Shown one piece after another: positions 63,897-64,000 of a stretch of DNA of 64,000 nucleotides. Position 1 is the first letter of the stretch; every line of letters begins with the position of its first letter. The stretch comes from an uncultured Treponema sp. Lineage in GTDB: Bacteria; Spirochaetota; Spirochaetia; Treponematales; Treponemataceae. The position numbers and the translations under genes are program-made. The notes below the pieces were generated by a model, which had not been told where the DNA came from, did not search any database, and was given only the letters and a program-made list of their open reading frames with translations. The stretch is from NCBI GenBank assembly GCA_938039145.1, contig CALHVG010000050.1, positions 65,085 to 129,084 on the forward strand, given 5' to 3'.

Positions 63897-64000
63897 CCTA
63901 TAAACAGTCTAAACCCAATATCGTCTTCTCCCATCTAAAGCAAGGCGACTGCCGACACAATCAAATCATTCCTTCCTTCGAAAAACTCCTCTAAAACCTT
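63897..64000 (+). repeat. 104-bp direct repeat, right copy (runs to window edge)
   Basis: Second copy of 62842-62945, four mismatches. It reaches the last base of the window, so the repeat may be longer. Together the copies bracket a 951-bp AT-rich insert. Confidence 0.9.

Noticed and set aside
62842..64000. Integron cassette with attC sites
   Set aside because: The 104-bp repeat lacks the RYYYAAC/GTTRRRY core pair and strong imperfect dyad of attC, and no integrase is in the window.

Overview
The window looks like a Treponema-type spirochaete, probably a gut or rumen commensal, with moderate-to-low G+C. The evidence is a circularly permuted MglB glucose/galactose-binding lipoprotein (a topology described for Treponema pallidum Tp0684), a Tpd/P19 (34-kDa antigen) lipoprotein beside an FTR1 permease, many spirochaete-style lipoproteins, EAL/GGDEF proteins, large chemoreceptors, galactan-degrading enzymes and a tandem PTP-like phytase of the rumen type. 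No rRNA, tRNA or CRISPR array was recognised.

Layout. 1-1.9 kb: AT-rich accessory pair (permuted papain-like enzyme cut by the window edge, plus a lipoprotein). 2-5 kb: copper resistance (csoR, copA with a C-terminal CopZ-like domain) under two tandem CsoR-type operators. 5-21 kb: membrane and signalling genes (ArAE exporter, two EAL proteins with degenerate GGDEF domains, OhrR and glutaredoxin, a class III cyclase, a chemoreceptor whose start is cut off by a 14-C tract), redox genes (gpx, ccdA-tlpA) and envelope lipoproteins. 21.4-27.1 kb: mglBAC and a divergent GH53 endo-galactanase. 28.9-38 kb: FtsX/MacB-type ABC genes and the minus-strand iron cluster ftr1-tpd-DUF2318-permease-permease-ATPase, which resembles the Campylobacter ftr1/p19 locus. 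Next to it is an extracytoplasmic flavoprotein reductase. 40-43 kb: a complete plasmid-type module (Rep_3 initiator, about a dozen 16-bp iterons, RHH protein, ParA) inside otherwise chromosomal sequence, followed by a GH35 beta-galactosidase with one isolated iteron just after its stop. 45.5-51.7 kb: enolase and a ferric-type ABC transporter. 51.8-57.5 kb: ahpC, then a G+C-richer block with a Cache chemoreceptor and the phytase, bracketed by 23-bp-period hairpin arrays. 57.7-62.7 kb: core dnaX-ybaB-recR and lactate permease. 62.8-64 kb: an AT-rich insert between two 104-bp direct repeats, carrying a small membrane protein and a frameshifted enzyme-like gene.

How the genes work together. GH53 and GH35 would break down pectic galactan to galactose for MglBAC. 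FTR1/Tpd and the second ABC system would bring in iron. CsoR/CopA, OhrR/glutaredoxin, Gpx and AhpC cover metal and peroxide stress. The most unusual points are the probable phase-variable chemoreceptor, the Rep/iteron/Par island, the three 23-bp-period palindrome arrays and the repeat-bounded insert at the right edge.
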